A stretch of DNA of 31,271 nucleotides from Sulfurovum sp. (GTDB taxonomy: Bacteria > Campylobacterota > Campylobacteria > Campylobacterales > Sulfurovaceae): contig WFYB01000136.1 in NCBI GenBank assembly GCA_015490315.1, forward strand, positions 1 through 31,271, written 5' to 3'. This document shows, in pieces, positions 23,428-30,517 of the stretch (the stretch's first letter is position 1; each line of letters begins with the position of its first letter). Below the pieces are notes generated by a model. That model was not told the origin of the DNA. It was given only the letters and a program-made list of their open reading frames with translations, and made no database searches. The translations under genes were made by a program, and so were the position numbers.

Positions 23428-23938
23428 CCGGTCTCTTCTTCAGGACTTCAATCATATATTTCGCGATCTTGGCAAAGTGCATACGCCCGCTGCCAAAGCG
23501 AGGTGTCACCACTTTCATCTCAAGCCGTTTACTCTCTACATGAGGAAATGAGATACGATAGTAGGAGGTCCATTCCGATATAAAAGAGAGATTTTTTAGT
23601 GCATCATCCTCCGTAGAGAGAGGCTCAATTTTCAGGGGGTGTTTCCCATTTAGCGTGAGTTTCAAATGGTCACTGCCCGGTATTGCTGCTGTATCATCGT
23701 CTGCATAGATACCTACGATAAAGCTCTCTGCACCCGCTTTATCCTCGCCCAGATAGGTGGCTGTGAGGAGTATTTTTGTGAGGTTATCCTCATAAAATTG
23801 CAGTTTTTCTGTCTTGATAAGCTTCTGATGATAGTTTTTCTCCTTCTCAAAGCTTTGGAGAAACGTTTTTTCTGTTTTGGAGCTGCATCCGTCAAGCAGA
23901 AGCATCAGTATCATCACTATTGCGGCATAATACGGCAT
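23417..23938 (-). CDS. Conserved lipoprotein of unknown function
   Basis: The signal peptide ends in the lipobox L-L-D-G-C18-S-S. The remaining 155 residues alternate charged helices and beta strands with no motif I recognise; the C-terminus (FGSGRMHFAKIAKYMIEVLK) looks most conserved. AGGGAG precedes the ATG at 23938. By position between slt and mobB it may correspond to the C. jejuni Cj0842 protein, from memory. It is transcribed against its neighbours and overlaps slt by 11 bp tail to tail, so antisense interference is possible. Confidence 0.75.
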   Translation of the reverse strand: MPYYAAIVMILMLLLDGCSSKTEKTFLQSFEKEKNYHQKLIKTEKLQFYEDNLTKILLTATYLGEDKAGAESFIVGIYADDDTAAIPGSDHLKLTLNGKHPLKIEPLSTEDDALKNLSFISEWTSYYRISFPHVESKRLEMKVVTPRFGSGRMHFAKIAKYMIEVLKKRPATF

Positions 23939-23993
23939 CTCACTCCCTTATAACATTACGGTTAGTTTAACATAGTTTCAATAAAGTTTAATG

Positions 23994-23999
23994 TATAAT
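23994..23999 (+). promoter_or_regulatory. -10 box just before repeat copy 2
   Basis: Perfect TATAAT whose expected start site, about 7 nt downstream, coincides with the first base of the palindromic element (24006). If used, the whole element becomes the 5' leader of the mobB-fbp mRNA. No good -35. Confidence 0.4.
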
Positions 24000-24005
24000 T
24001 TCATC

Positions 24006-24169
24006 ATCCAAAATCTCGAAATAGAATTCTTTGAATTTGCGTTATGCTCGCATTTACGGGGTTTGCAGAAAATTTGAGTCGCACCCGTAGGTTCGGCGAT
24101 GATTTTATGCGAAGTCCGTGAATGTGATGATGATGCAAAGTCATGAATTTCTATTTCGAGATTTTGGAT
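24006..24169 (+). repeat. Long palindromic intergenic element, copy 2
   Basis: The outer 21 bases ATCCAAAATCTCGAAATAGA (first 20, from 24006) recur in inverse at the right end (to 24169). Weaker pairing continues inward to a CGTA loop at 24086-24089, exactly at the midpoint, so the full 164 bp is one long hairpin. The central 39 nt matches copy 1 with three changes. It lies 23 bp before mobB, in the sense of mobB-fbp. TIR-like ends also suit a MITE-type element. Confidence 0.8.
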
Positions 24170-24192
24170 CATAATTCACAGAAGGTAATGAT

Positions 24193-24690
24193 GTGTCCAA
24201 AAGAGTTGCTGTAGCATTCACCGGTCCCTCCAACAGCGGGAAAACAACGCTCATAGAGAAGATCGCCAGAGTGCTTGTACCCACACGAAAAGTCGCTATT
24301 GTCAAGAACGACCCCAAAGACAAGGCGACCTTTGATATCGCGGGCAAAGACAGCTACAAATTCTTTCAGACAGGTGCAGAGGTGGTCGTCACCTCGCCTA
24401 CACGTACCACATACTTCTCACACAGAGAAAAATCGCTCGAAGAGATCGTCTCTATGATCAACGATTTTGAGATCCTGCTAGTCGAAGGGCTCAAGACCCT
24501 GCCGCTGCCGCGTATCGCTATTTTTCGCAACCATATCGATGAGAGCTACCTCGAATGGTCCGAAGCGATCGCAGTGGACGAGAGCGTAGATCTCTCTGTA
24601 TACGCCATCCCGGATACCATCACTATTTTAAATCTGAACGATACCGAGGAGATCATCCGCTGGATCGACACCCACGCAAAGGAAATATAA
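24193..24690 (+). CDS. mobB: Molybdopterin-guanine dinucleotide biosynthesis protein MobB
   Basis: MobB is a GTP-binding accessory protein in the last step of Mo-bis-MGD cofactor synthesis. The P-loop G11-P-S-N-S-G-K-T-T is clear, followed by [10 protein letters not shown] (the strand that contains K-H in other MobB proteins), [10 protein letters not shown], and L-L-V-E-G-L-K. The GTG start at 24193 follows AAGG by 7 nt; an out-of-frame ATG lies just before. It ends 2 nt before fbp, suggesting cotranscription of unrelated functions as seen elsewhere in the phylum. Confidence 0.9.
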   Translation: MSKRVAVAFTGPSNSGKTTLIEKIARVLVPTRKVAIVKNDPKDKATFDIAGKDSYKFFQTGAEVVVTSPTRTTYFSHREKSLEEIVSMINDFEILLVEGLKTLPLPRIAIFRNHIDESYLEWSEAIAVDESVDLSVYAIPDTITILNLNDTEEIIRWIDTHAKEI

Positions 24691-24692
24691 CC

Positions 24693-25544
24693 ATGCAAAG
24701 CATATTTGAAACCATCAAACGCGTCGCTTTCGAGATAGACGAAGCGATCAAGACTGAAGACCTCGGCTACAGTGACAGCGAGAACTCCTCAGGAGAGGAT
24801 CAGCTCAAGCTCGATGTCCGTTCTGACCTGATTATCGAAAAGGCATTTGCCACAACACCAGTGGTCAAAAACCTTGTCAGTGAAGAGAAAGAAGGGGTAC
24901 TTGAGCTCAATCCGGAGGGCAGATACACGATCTGCTACGATCCGCTTGACGGCTCCTCTTTGGTAGATGTCAACCTCTCTGTCGGTTCGATCTTCGGTAT
25001 CTATGAAGGTGCACTACAGGGAGAGAATCTCGTCGCTTCGGCATATGTGGTCTACGGTCCGCGTATCGAACTGGTCATTGCGACACGAAAGGGCAGACCG
25101 CAGCTCTATCGTGCAGTGCAAGGCGAGTTCAGACACATAGGTGAGATCACTATGGGCGAAAAGGGCAAACTCAATGCACCAGGAGGGACACAGCAAAACT
25201 GGTGTGACTACCATAAAAGCTTCATTGATGACCTCTTTGCTGAGGGATATCGCTTGCGATACAGCGGCGGAATGGTGCCTGACCTGCACCAGATCATGCT
25301 CAAAGGTGGCGGACTCTTCTCCTATCCGGGTACATCCGACAAACCCCACGGCAAACTGCGTCAGCTTTTTGAAGTAATACCTTTTGCGCTGATGTATGAA
25401 CGCTCAGGTGGTGAAGCGATCGACAACAAAGGCAGACGTCTGCTCGAACTCGTCCCCACCCATCCGCATGACACTTCACCCTGCTTTTTCGGCTCGAAGT
25501 ATGAGATCGCCAAACTCAAAACCGCCTATGGGATCGACGCATAA
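24693..25544 (+). CDS. fbp: Fructose-1,6-bisphosphatase class 1
   Basis: Fbp hydrolyses fructose-1,6-bisphosphate in gluconeogenesis and in carbon-fixing metabolism. The metal-binding signature D83-P-L-D86-G-S-S, the Glu of V-S-E-E-K and the active-site [13 protein letters not shown] are intact. At 283 residues it is shorter than E. coli Fbp (about 330) but normal for Campylobacterota, and may lack some allosteric sites. GGA lies 9 nt before the ATG; the frame open from 24555 belongs to mobB's region. Its stop overlaps the next ATG (TAATG). Confidence 0.94.
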   Translation: MQSIFETIKRVAFEIDEAIKTEDLGYSDSENSSGEDQLKLDVRSDLIIEKAFATTPVVKNLVSEEKEGVLELNPEGRYTICYDPLDGSSLVDVNLSVGSIFGIYEGALQGENLVASAYVVYGPRIELVIATRKGRPQLYRAVQGEFRHIGEITMGEKGKLNAPGGTQQNWCDYHKSFIDDLFAEGYRLRYSGGMVPDLHQIMLKGGGLFSYPGTSDKPHGKLRQLFEVIPFALMYERSGGEAIDNKGRRLLELVPTHPHDTSPCFFGSKYEIAKLKTAYGIDA

Positions 25545-25741
25545 TGTCTGAGCAGGTACTTGATGAGTGGCAGATCGCCCTGCAGCAGAAAAAAAGAGAA
25601 CTGCAAGCGTGTCAGCAAGAACAGCAGGTCATTAGTTGTTCCCAATGCGAAAAACTCCTCAGCTGTGAACTGCGTGATGCCTATGTCAAAGCTGTCTATG
25701 ACAGTATGAACAAAGGTACGGGCGGAGGATTTGAGTTCTGA
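25544..25741 (+). CDS. Small conserved Cys-containing protein
   Basis: A 65-residue protein with a helical, Gln/Glu-rich first half and a Cys cluster S-C-S-Q-C-E-K-L-L-S-C-E-L, a C-x2-C-x5-C array that could bind a metal, followed by R-D-A-Y-V-K-A-V-Y-D-S-M-N-K-G and a Gly-rich end. It overlaps the fbp stop by one base, so it is translated with fbp. The same small gene sits after fbp in C. jejuni as I recall (Cj0839). Function unknown. Confidence 0.75.
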   Translation: MSEQVLDEWQIALQQKKRELQACQQEQQVISCSQCEKLLSCELRDAYVKAVYDSMNKGTGGGFEF

Positions 25742-25747
25742 CACCCC

Positions 25748-26002
25748 TCACGTGTTGGCATTTCGGACCAGCAGCAGTTTTTCGCTTCGGCTCATTCTTT
25801 TTTTGATATGATACTCCCGTCGGCTCGCCTCGCTTCTTGTCTCGTAGCTTTCGTGATAGACCAGCACCACCGGTCGTCTCGTCCGGGTATACTTCGCCCC
25901 TTTATCCGAAACATTGTGTTCTTCGATCCTGCGCTCAAGTTCAGTAGCGATCCCGGTATAGAGAGTATCATCGGCACAGCGTACGATATAGACGAAATAC
26001 AC
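25748..26002 (-). CDS. GIY-YIG nuclease domain protein (YhbQ-like)
   Basis: An 84-residue single-domain protein: Y-F-V-Y-I-V-R-C-A-D-D-T-L-Y-T-G-I-A-T (the GIY-YIG motif), the catalytic Arg in E-R-R-I-E-E-H-N, and E-S-Y-E-T-R-S-E-A-S-R-R-E with the metal-binding Glu. Members are small structure-specific nucleases of uncertain cellular role. I place the start at GTG 26002, one base after the stop of the upstream gene and 6 nt from AAAGGA, instead of the TTG at 26023. It is cotranscribed with 26004-26510. Confidence 0.88.
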   Translation of the reverse strand: MYFVYIVRCADDTLYTGIATELERRIEEHNVSDKGAKYTRTRRPVVLVYHESYETRSEASRREYHIKKRMSRSEKLLLVRNANT

Positions 26003-26003
26003 G

Positions 26004-26510
26004 CTACTTCCTTTTGTTCTCAAGTTCGTACATTTTATAGTAGACCCTCAAAACATCTTGTGATATATGAAAGCCTTTGGAGAAGCTCTCCGTCTTCATC
26101 AAGACATCTTTCTGCTGTAGTGCATCCAGTGTTTGGTAGTAGAGTGCCACTATACGCGGCTTGCCGCTAATCTTCTCGCACTCCTCCACCGGAATATAAT
26201 ACTCGCGTTCCATTCCAAGCAGTTTATAATAGCGTTTACTCCCAAACCGATAGATCTGTTTATCTTCTGTTCTCTGGACTTTGATCTGTGCATAGCGCTG
26301 CTGTGTAAGCCTGTTTTCATTGAGTCTTTCGAGGATTCTCTTCTTCTCCTCTTCATCAAATCCGCTTTGCTTCGGGGAAGTGTCAGCCTGCTGCGCCTTG
26401 CGCTGTGATTCCCGCCGCTGCGCATCGAGACGCTTCATGATCAGCGCTTTCTCTTCATCCGTATATATCTCTTTGCTGACAATTCTCTCTACATCTGTGT
26501 GTTTCTCCAT
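26004..26510 (-). CDS. Hypothetical protein with two N-terminal repeat helices
   Basis: Not recognised. The first 75 residues are very charged and contain two related helices: Y-T-D-E-E-K-A-L-I-M-K-R-L-D-A-Q-R (about 16-32) and F-D-E-E-E-K-K-R-I-L-E-R-L-N-E-N-R (about 51-67), each with E-E-K-x-x-I-x-x-R-L-x-x-x-R. The second half is a compact domain rich in Tyr (R-Y-Y-K-L-L-G-M-E-R-E-Y-Y-I-P-V-E-E-C) with a helical end. AAGGAG lies 9 nt before the ATG. It is followed at once by the GIY-YIG gene, so a nucleic-acid role is possible but unproven. Confidence 0.6.
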   Translation of the reverse strand: MEKHTDVERIVSKEIYTDEEKALIMKRLDAQRRESQRKAQQADTSPKQSGFDEEEKKRILERLNENRLTQQRYAQIKVQRTEDKQIYRFGSKRYYKLLGMEREYYIPVEECEKISGKPRIVALYYQTLDALQQKDVLMKTESFSKGFHISQDVLRVYYKMYELENKRK

Positions 26511-26604
26511 CGGTATTGGCTCCTTGATATGACACTCCTGCTCCCCAGCATCACTTATTATAGCAACAGAGTTTAAAATTATCCGTACTACAGCACTATT
26601 TGGC

Positions 26605-26610
26605 TAAAAT
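26605..26610 (+). promoter_or_regulatory. -10 box for metG
   Basis: TAAAAT 48 nt before the metG ATG in the 148-bp divergent spacer. No convincing -35 is present. Confidence 0.35.
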
Positions 26611-26658
26611 ATCTTCGATTATACAATCCAAAACTCATTTGTTTAAGGAACACCATAC

Positions 26659-28620
26659 ATGTCTTGCGAAAAAGCCTATATTACCACACCTATTTACTAT
26701 GTCAACGACATCGCCCATATCGGGCATGCCTACACGACCATCATCGCCGATACCCTTGCCAGATACAGCCGTATGACCGGACTGGATACCTTCTTTTTGA
26801 CCGGTACCGACGAGCATGGACAGAAGATCGAAGAGGCGGCAAAAGCCAGAGGCAAAAGCCCGCAGGAGTATGCCGACGAGATCTCCAAAAAGTTCAAAGA
26901 CCTCTGGGACGAATTTGACATCAGTTACGACAAATTTATCCGTACAACGGATGAAAACCATATGAAAGGTGTACAGAAGGCTTTTTTGACTATGTACAAC
27001 AACGGCGATATCTACAAAGATACCTACAAAGGTCACTACTGTATCTCCTGCGAGACATTCTTCCCTGAGATTCAGCTCGTTGACGGCGAGTTCTGTCCCG
27101 AGTGCGGCAAACCTACCTCTGTCGTCGAAGAGGAGAGCTACTTCTTCAAACTCTCTGCCTATGAGGACAAACTGATCGAGTGGTACAAAGACAACCCGGA
27201 CTGTATCCTCCCTCGAAGCAAACGCAATGAGGTGATCCGCTTCGTAGAAGGCGGGCTGCAGGATCTCTCGATCACCCGTACCAGCTTTGACTGGGGCGTG
27301 AAACTGCCCAAAGAGATCAACGATCCAGACCATGTGATGTATGTCTGGCTCGATGCTTTGATGAACTATGTCACGGCTCTGGGATACGGTACGGATGAAG
27401 CCCTAATGGACTACTGGCCCGCACGCATCCATCTCATAGGCAAGGATATCCTCCGTTTCCACGCTATCTACTGGCCGGCATTTTTGATGAGTCTGGGGCT
27501 GCCGCTTCCCAAGCACATCGGCGCGCACGGTTGGTGGACAAGAGACGGCGAGAAGATGAGCAAGTCCAAAGGCAATGTCGTCAACCCAAAAGAGGTGGCA
27601 GATGCCTACGGACTGGACAACTTCCGCTACTTTATGCTCAGAGAGGTGCCTTTCGGCGGTGACGGCGACTTCTCCCAGAAAGCGCTGATCGACCGTATCA
27701 ACTCAGATCTGGGCAACGACCTGGGTAACCTGCTCAACCGACTTATCGGGATGAGCAGCAAATATTTCGACGGCAATGTCGACTCCAGTGAAGTAGAGAA
27801 GTATTACAAAGAGGAGCTTGATGAAGTCCATGCCTCTCTTGACAAGCTACCCGGACTGCTCCATGAAATGCAGATACACCGCTACCTTGAAGAGCTCTGG
27901 CGTCCCCTTACCGTTGCCAACAAAGCGATCGACAAATACCAGCCATGGACACTGATGAAAGAGGGCAAGGAGACAGAAGCGATGGCGCTCAACGGACTGA
28001 TCGCCAACATCCTTGCCAAAGTATCGGTCATGCTGGATCCCGTGATGCCCCACACTTGTCCCAAGATCGCCAACGCACTTGGATTTGAGATCACACAGGA
28101 GAGCTGGGAAAAGCTGATAGCACAAAAAGCACTGCTCGATACCTTTACAATCCAAAAGACCGATCCGTTATTCCCTCGTATCGAAGCACCGCTGCTTGAA
28201 GAGGCAAAGCCGGAAGATACCAAGGCGGAACAGCCGGCTACCAAGAAAGTTCAAGCTCCCAAAGAGAAATCTTCCGCGCAGAGCGAGGGTGTCGCACTCA
28301 TCGGCATCGACCAGTTTTTTCAGACATCGCTGAAGGTCGGTACGGTTGTCGAAGCACAAGAGGTGCCCAAAAGCAAAAAACTTCTCCTGCTCCAAGTTGA
28401 TCTGGGAGAAGAGCAGCCGCGCCAGATCGTTGCTGGGATCAAAGAGTGGTACTCTGCTGAGGATATGCTGGGCACGCAGGTCTGTGTCGTTGCCAACCTC
28501 AAGCCCGCCAAACTGATGGGCTACAAGAGCGAGGGGATGCTTCTCGCAGCCAAAGATGAAGACGGTCTCTGTATGATCCGTCCAGAAAAACCCAAAAAAC
28601 CGGGTACTCCGATAGGATAA
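26659..28620 (+). CDS. metG: Methionyl-tRNA synthetase
   Basis: MetG charges tRNA-Met. The catalytic core has Y-Y-V-N-D-I-A-H-I-G-H-A-Y-T (HIGH), the zinc knuckle C-I-S-C ... C-P-E-C, W-x-D-A-L in the pocket, and an intact K-M-S-K-S-K-G-N loop. After the anticodon-binding helical domain a Lys/Glu/Ala-rich linker (about 525-550) leads to the C-terminal EMAP/Trbp111-like tRNA-binding domain (F-x-x-x-L-K-V-G-T-V ... Q-I-V-A-G-I ... V-C-V-V-A-N-L-K-P-A-K-L-M-G). 653 residues is normal. AAGGAA precedes the ATG. The intact motifs contrast with the nearby GluRS-like gene. Confidence 0.97.
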   Translation: MSCEKAYITTPIYYVNDIAHIGHAYTTIIADTLARYSRMTGLDTFFLTGTDEHGQKIEEAAKARGKSPQEYADEISKKFKDLWDEFDISYDKFIRTTDENHMKGVQKAFLTMYNNGDIYKDTYKGHYCISCETFFPEIQLVDGEFCPECGKPTSVVEEESYFFKLSAYEDKLIEWYKDNPDCILPRSKRNEVIRFVEGGLQDLSITRTSFDWGVKLPKEINDPDHVMYVWLDALMNYVTALGYGTDEALMDYWPARIHLIGKDILRFHAIYWPAFLMSLGLPLPKHIGAHGWWTRDGEKMSKSKGNVVNPKEVADAYGLDNFRYFMLREVPFGGDGDFSQKALIDRINSDLGNDLGNLLNRLIGMSSKYFDGNVDSSEVEKYYKEELDEVHASLDKLPGLLHEMQIHRYLEELWRPLTVANKAIDKYQPWTLMKEGKETEAMALNGLIANILAKVSVMLDPVMPHTCPKIANALGFEITQESWEKLIAQKALLDTFTIQKTDPLFPRIEAPLLEEAKPEDTKAEQPATKKVQAPKEKSSAQSEGVALIGIDQFFQTSLKVGTVVEAQEVPKSKKLLLLQVDLGEEQPRQIVAGIKEWYSAEDMLGTQVCVVANLKPAKLMGYKSEGMLLAAKDEDGLCMIRPEKPKKPGTPIG

Positions 28621-28631
28621 TTAAGGTCAAA

Positions 28632-29612
28632 ATGAAAATAGAAGATATCGTAAATCTCACTGAGGGCAGCCTCGCCAACACACCGCAGGTGACAGCTGTC
28701 GAAGCGGCAACCGTCTACCCCTCCAAAGTCGATCATGGCGATCTCTTTTTCTCCTCCAATCAAGAGGAGATAGACAAAGCTGTAGAGAACGGCGCCTATG
28801 CGATCGTCTATGATGACGAGAATATAATGCGTAAAGATGAGGAGATCGCCTGGATCAAGGTAAGTGATATTCAACTGGCAGCTTTCAAGCTCGCACGCTA
28901 TGTCCTCCTGAAAAAAGAGGCGAAATTCTTTCTGCTCACGCCGCATGAGATGAGCTTTTTGAAGATGATACTGCTGCACAAAGGCAACATCGCCATCATC
29001 CCAAACGACTGGCGCAAGGCATTTGAGCAGATCGTCAACTCTGAGCATCACCTCTTTGTCGGAGAGGATCGGGAGCTGATGCGCACGATCAAACCCGATG
29101 TGGAGCGACTCAGCAGTGATGTGGAGGGATACCCAATCTTCGACACACTCTTCAAAACCACTTTCAAAGTAGGCGGATATGTCTATCAGGAGAAAGAGCT
29201 CATACCTTTCCATCTGGACTATCTACTTAGAGCAGTTGACTTCTGCCAAAAGCAGGATCTGCCTTACTCTATAGACCGTATCAAGTATACCAAACACTTC
29301 CGACCAGTCTTTATCGATACCCAGCTCAACCCTGTACCCACCGGCAAGAGTGACAAAGTCGCTATCTTTACCGACAATGTACAGGATATCGTCAAAGCCA
29401 GAGAGTATATCAAGCGGGGCAATGACTGGGTCAAAGGTATCGTCCTCACACCGCCAAAGACCAAAGTCGACGGTATCGACCGTCCACACTGGTTTGAGAC
29501 TGAAGAGGAGGTCAGAGAGATCCTCAAAAGCACCCTGTTCAACTACGCTTTCATCTATTCTGCGGACAAAAGTGTACTAAAACATATGAAAGAAGAATAT
29601 AGCCTTTTTTAA
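28632..29612 (+). CDS. Mur-ligase N-terminal-like protein, no ATPase motif
   Basis: The first 100 residues resemble the UDP-binding N-terminal domain of MurE/MurF: V-D-H-G-D-L-F-F-S-S-N-Q, then D-K-A-V-E-N-G-A-Y-A-I-V-Y-D-D-E, then A-A-F-K-L-A-R-Y. The expected ATP-binding G-T-x-G-K-T/S does not follow; the remaining 220 residues are not recognised. It therefore cannot be a normal ligase and may be a partner or regulator in envelope synthesis, or unrelated. It starts 11 nt after metG behind AAGG, and the metG-adjacent gene is conserved in the phylum as I recall (Cj0837). Confidence 0.65.
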   Translation: MKIEDIVNLTEGSLANTPQVTAVEAATVYPSKVDHGDLFFSSNQEEIDKAVENGAYAIVYDDENIMRKDEEIAWIKVSDIQLAAFKLARYVLLKKEAKFFLLTPHEMSFLKMILLHKGNIAIIPNDWRKAFEQIVNSEHHLFVGEDRELMRTIKPDVERLSSDVEGYPIFDTLFKTTFKVGGYVYQEKELIPFHLDYLLRAVDFCQKQDLPYSIDRIKYTKHFRPVFIDTQLNPVPTGKSDKVAIFTDNVQDIVKAREYIKRGNDWVKGIVLTPPKTKVDGIDRPHWFETEEEVREILKSTLFNYAFIYSADKSVLKHMKEEYSLF

Positions 29613-29636
29613 AGGGATATTCCATCACCATCACTA

Positions 29637-29726
29637 ACGGTTTCACTCGATAGCGATAAAGGAGCGCGTAACCCATGAAATGGGCGCTTGCCGTTCGCGA
29701 CTGCCAGAGCTATCGAGTTAAACCGT
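29637..29726. repeat. 90-bp palindromic element between convergent genes
   Basis: ACGGTTTCACTCGATAGC (29637-29654) is matched in inverse at 29709-29726 with one mismatch over 18 bp. Inside, CGCG and AAC segments of the two arms can also pair, and CCAT-GAA-ATGG forms a small hairpin near the centre. It fills the gap between two convergent genes. It has no T-tract, so it could be a bidirectional structural terminator or a mobile palindrome. It does not resemble the 20367/24006 family. Confidence 0.65.
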
Positions 29727-29731
29727 ACAAT

Positions 29732-30370
29732 TCATCTCTTTTGAAAGATCACCATATTTTTACTATTGTCATCAAGATAGTCACACCCGCATATATCGGC
29801 AAGCACCCGAAACGTTTTCGGAGCAAAAAAGACGATATGCGTTGGGTCTTTGTGATAGTACCATCCCGAAAAATCATTGGGATCTTCTGGATAAAACTGG
29901 GTCTGAAGTGCGATATATCTACCCTGGTTCAACAGTGTCAGAAGCTCCAAAAAGAGTGTTTTTGGGTCGTGTAGATGCTCAAATACTTCAGTAGAGACAA
30001 TAAGATCATATTTTTTACTATTATACTCTGTATCGGGATGATACAAAGGATCATAGGCATCAGCTTTTATATTCATATCATTTAATATGTTCGCAAGCAG
30101 CCTGCTGCGGCCGCACCCAAAATCCAGTGCGGTTCCAACTCCCGATACCCTTGGCATCACAAAATCCAAAAATCGCTGAAAGTACGCCCGATATCCCTCA
30201 TCTGCTTCATCATTGGTATGCAGGTCATAACGTCTCTTTTGCTCTTCAAGCGTCTGATGATACACGGGATCTTTGAAGATCACATCACACTCTTGGCAGC
30301 GGTGATAGACTATGCCACTCTTCTCGTCAATAAAACGGAATGTTTTGCCGGTACATATCAGACACTCCAA
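29732..30370 (-). CDS. SAM-dependent methyltransferase with N-terminal zinc ribbon
   Basis: The N-terminus has C3-L-I-C6 and, after 18 residues, C25-Q-E-C28, a zinc-ribbon arrangement. A class I methyltransferase domain follows: A-L-D-F-G-C-G-R-S-R (motif I), D-A-Y-D-P-L (motif II), Y-D-L-I-V-S-T-E-V-F-E-H-L (motif IV), with a W-Y-Y-H-K-D-P-T-H-I-V-F-F segment typical of Methyltransf_23-like enzymes acting on sugars, lipids or quinones. The substrate is unknown. The start is TTG 30370, backed by AGGAG 6 nt upstream. It faces the palindrome at 29637-29726 at its 3' end. Confidence 0.82.
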   Translation of the reverse strand: MECLICTGKTFRFIDEKSGIVYHRCQECDVIFKDPVYHQTLEEQKRRYDLHTNDEADEGYRAYFQRFLDFVMPRVSGVGTALDFGCGRSRLLANILNDMNIKADAYDPLYHPDTEYNSKKYDLIVSTEVFEHLHDPKTLFLELLTLLNQGRYIALQTQFYPEDPNDFSGWYYHKDPTHIVFFAPKTFRVLADICGCDYLDDNSKNMVIFQKR

Positions 30371-30450
30371 AGCGACTCCTATTGTTAAATGTTCCCTAAA
30401 GTTTTAATCTCTGTTATGTTACTATTAATCCAGTTAATTTTGACATGAAA

Positions 30451-30498
30451 CCCAAATATCGAAATAGGATTCTTTGAATTTCTACTTTTAGATTTGGG
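30451..30498 (+). repeat. Short deletion derivative of the palindromic element (copy 3)
   Basis: CCCAAATATCGAAATAGGAT starts a 48-bp hairpin ending in the inverse TTAGATTTGGG. The left arm including TTCTTTGAATTT matches the left arm of copy 2, and GAATTTCTA onward matches its right arm; the interior is missing. It lies 10-20 nt before the ribosome site of the TRAP gene, so it should be in or beside the promoter/leader. The rest of 30371-30450 holds only a TTGACA (30440-30445) of note. Confidence 0.65.
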
Positions 30499-30517
30499 TA
30501 AAAAATACAGGAAACCC

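Noticed and set aside
24006..24169. Repeat core as a short coding sequence (N-L-S-x-T-x-R-F-G-D-D-F)
   Set aside because: One frame is open across the core in both copies, but changes are not synonymous-biased, copy 1 has a stop directly before it, and there is no start or ribosome site.
29675..29974. Plus-strand open frame of 99 codons
   Set aside because: It begins inside the palindrome and runs antisense through the zinc-ribbon methyltransferase, with no ribosome site and no recognisable protein.
20367..30498. Palindromic repeats as CRISPR repeats or tRNA genes
   Set aside because: Only three dispersed copies kilobases apart with no spacer array or cas genes, and the fold is a single long hairpin, not a cloverleaf.
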